Source: Prostheceraeus crozeri (lineage: Eukaryota; Platyhelminthes; Polycladida; Euryleptidae). From it: a stretch of DNA of 64,000 nucleotides. Below are positions 63,931 to 64,000 of this stretch, piece by piece. The position numbers were made by a program, and so were the translations under genes. The stretch covers positions 154,501-218,500 of the forward strand of contig CAJQUW010007562.1 in the NCBI GenBank assembly GCA_907163375.1, written 5' to 3'. The notes below the pieces were generated by a model. The model was not told the origin of the DNA and made no database searches. It saw nothing but the letters and a program-made list of their open reading frames with translations. Position 1 is the stretch's first letter. Every line of letters starts with the position of its first letter.

Positions 63931-64000
63931 GGATCGATTGTCCGAGGTCGCCTGGAAGCGGTTGCTATTGTCTGAATTTAACATCCAATGTCAAGACAAA

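Overview
This is a window of nuclear DNA from an animal. Its coding DNA is split by introns with GT..AG junctions, it holds a nuclear-receptor gene (an animal-specific family), and most of the rest is transposon debris: non-LTR retrotransposons, Penelope-like elements, Tc1-type and other cut-and-paste elements, tRNA-derived SINE-like repeats and minisatellites. The mix suggests an invertebrate. I could not identify the species.

I can support two host genes, and they converge. On the + strand, six exons between 4486 and 18729 encode a divergent nuclear receptor whose DNA-binding domain most resembles the NR6 (GCNF/HR4) group. Its zinc fingers lie in exons at 4486-4570 and 6156-6310, the T/A-box extension at 6372-6430, most of the ligand-binding domain at 9177-10056, and C-terminal helices at 16204-16314 and 18614-18729. 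On the - strand, six exons between 59534 and 19314 encode the homologue of human C5orf34, a protein of unknown function. Every exon join keeps the reading frame. This gene covers about 40 kb and has two introns of nearly 17 kb, in which most of the window's transposons sit. The two stop codons are about 585 bp apart.

Layout. 0-4.4 kb: a 76-bp minisatellite and degenerate repeats. 4.5-18.7 kb: the receptor gene; its introns hold LINE pieces, a large palindrome, a TA-flanked element that ends 44 bp before exon 4, a 38-bp minisatellite that starts 47 bp after exon 4, SINEs and nested MITEs. 19.3-36.4 kb: last C5orf34 intron, with a 35-bp minisatellite interrupted by an 8-bp-TSD element, several LINE fragments and more TIR elements. 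36.5-53.1 kb: next intron, with a head-to-head Penelope-like pair, a Tc1-type element nested in another element, a foldback element and a second Penelope-like copy. 53.1-59.5 kb: four C5orf34 exons, MITEs and tRNA-like repeats. 59.5-64 kb: repeats, a LINE fragment inside a TA-flanked element, a small 8-bp-TSD element and a hairpin element. The first exon(s) of both genes were not found with confidence.

Exon borders are inferred by eye from splice consensus, phase continuity and remembered protein families. No database search or alignment was run.
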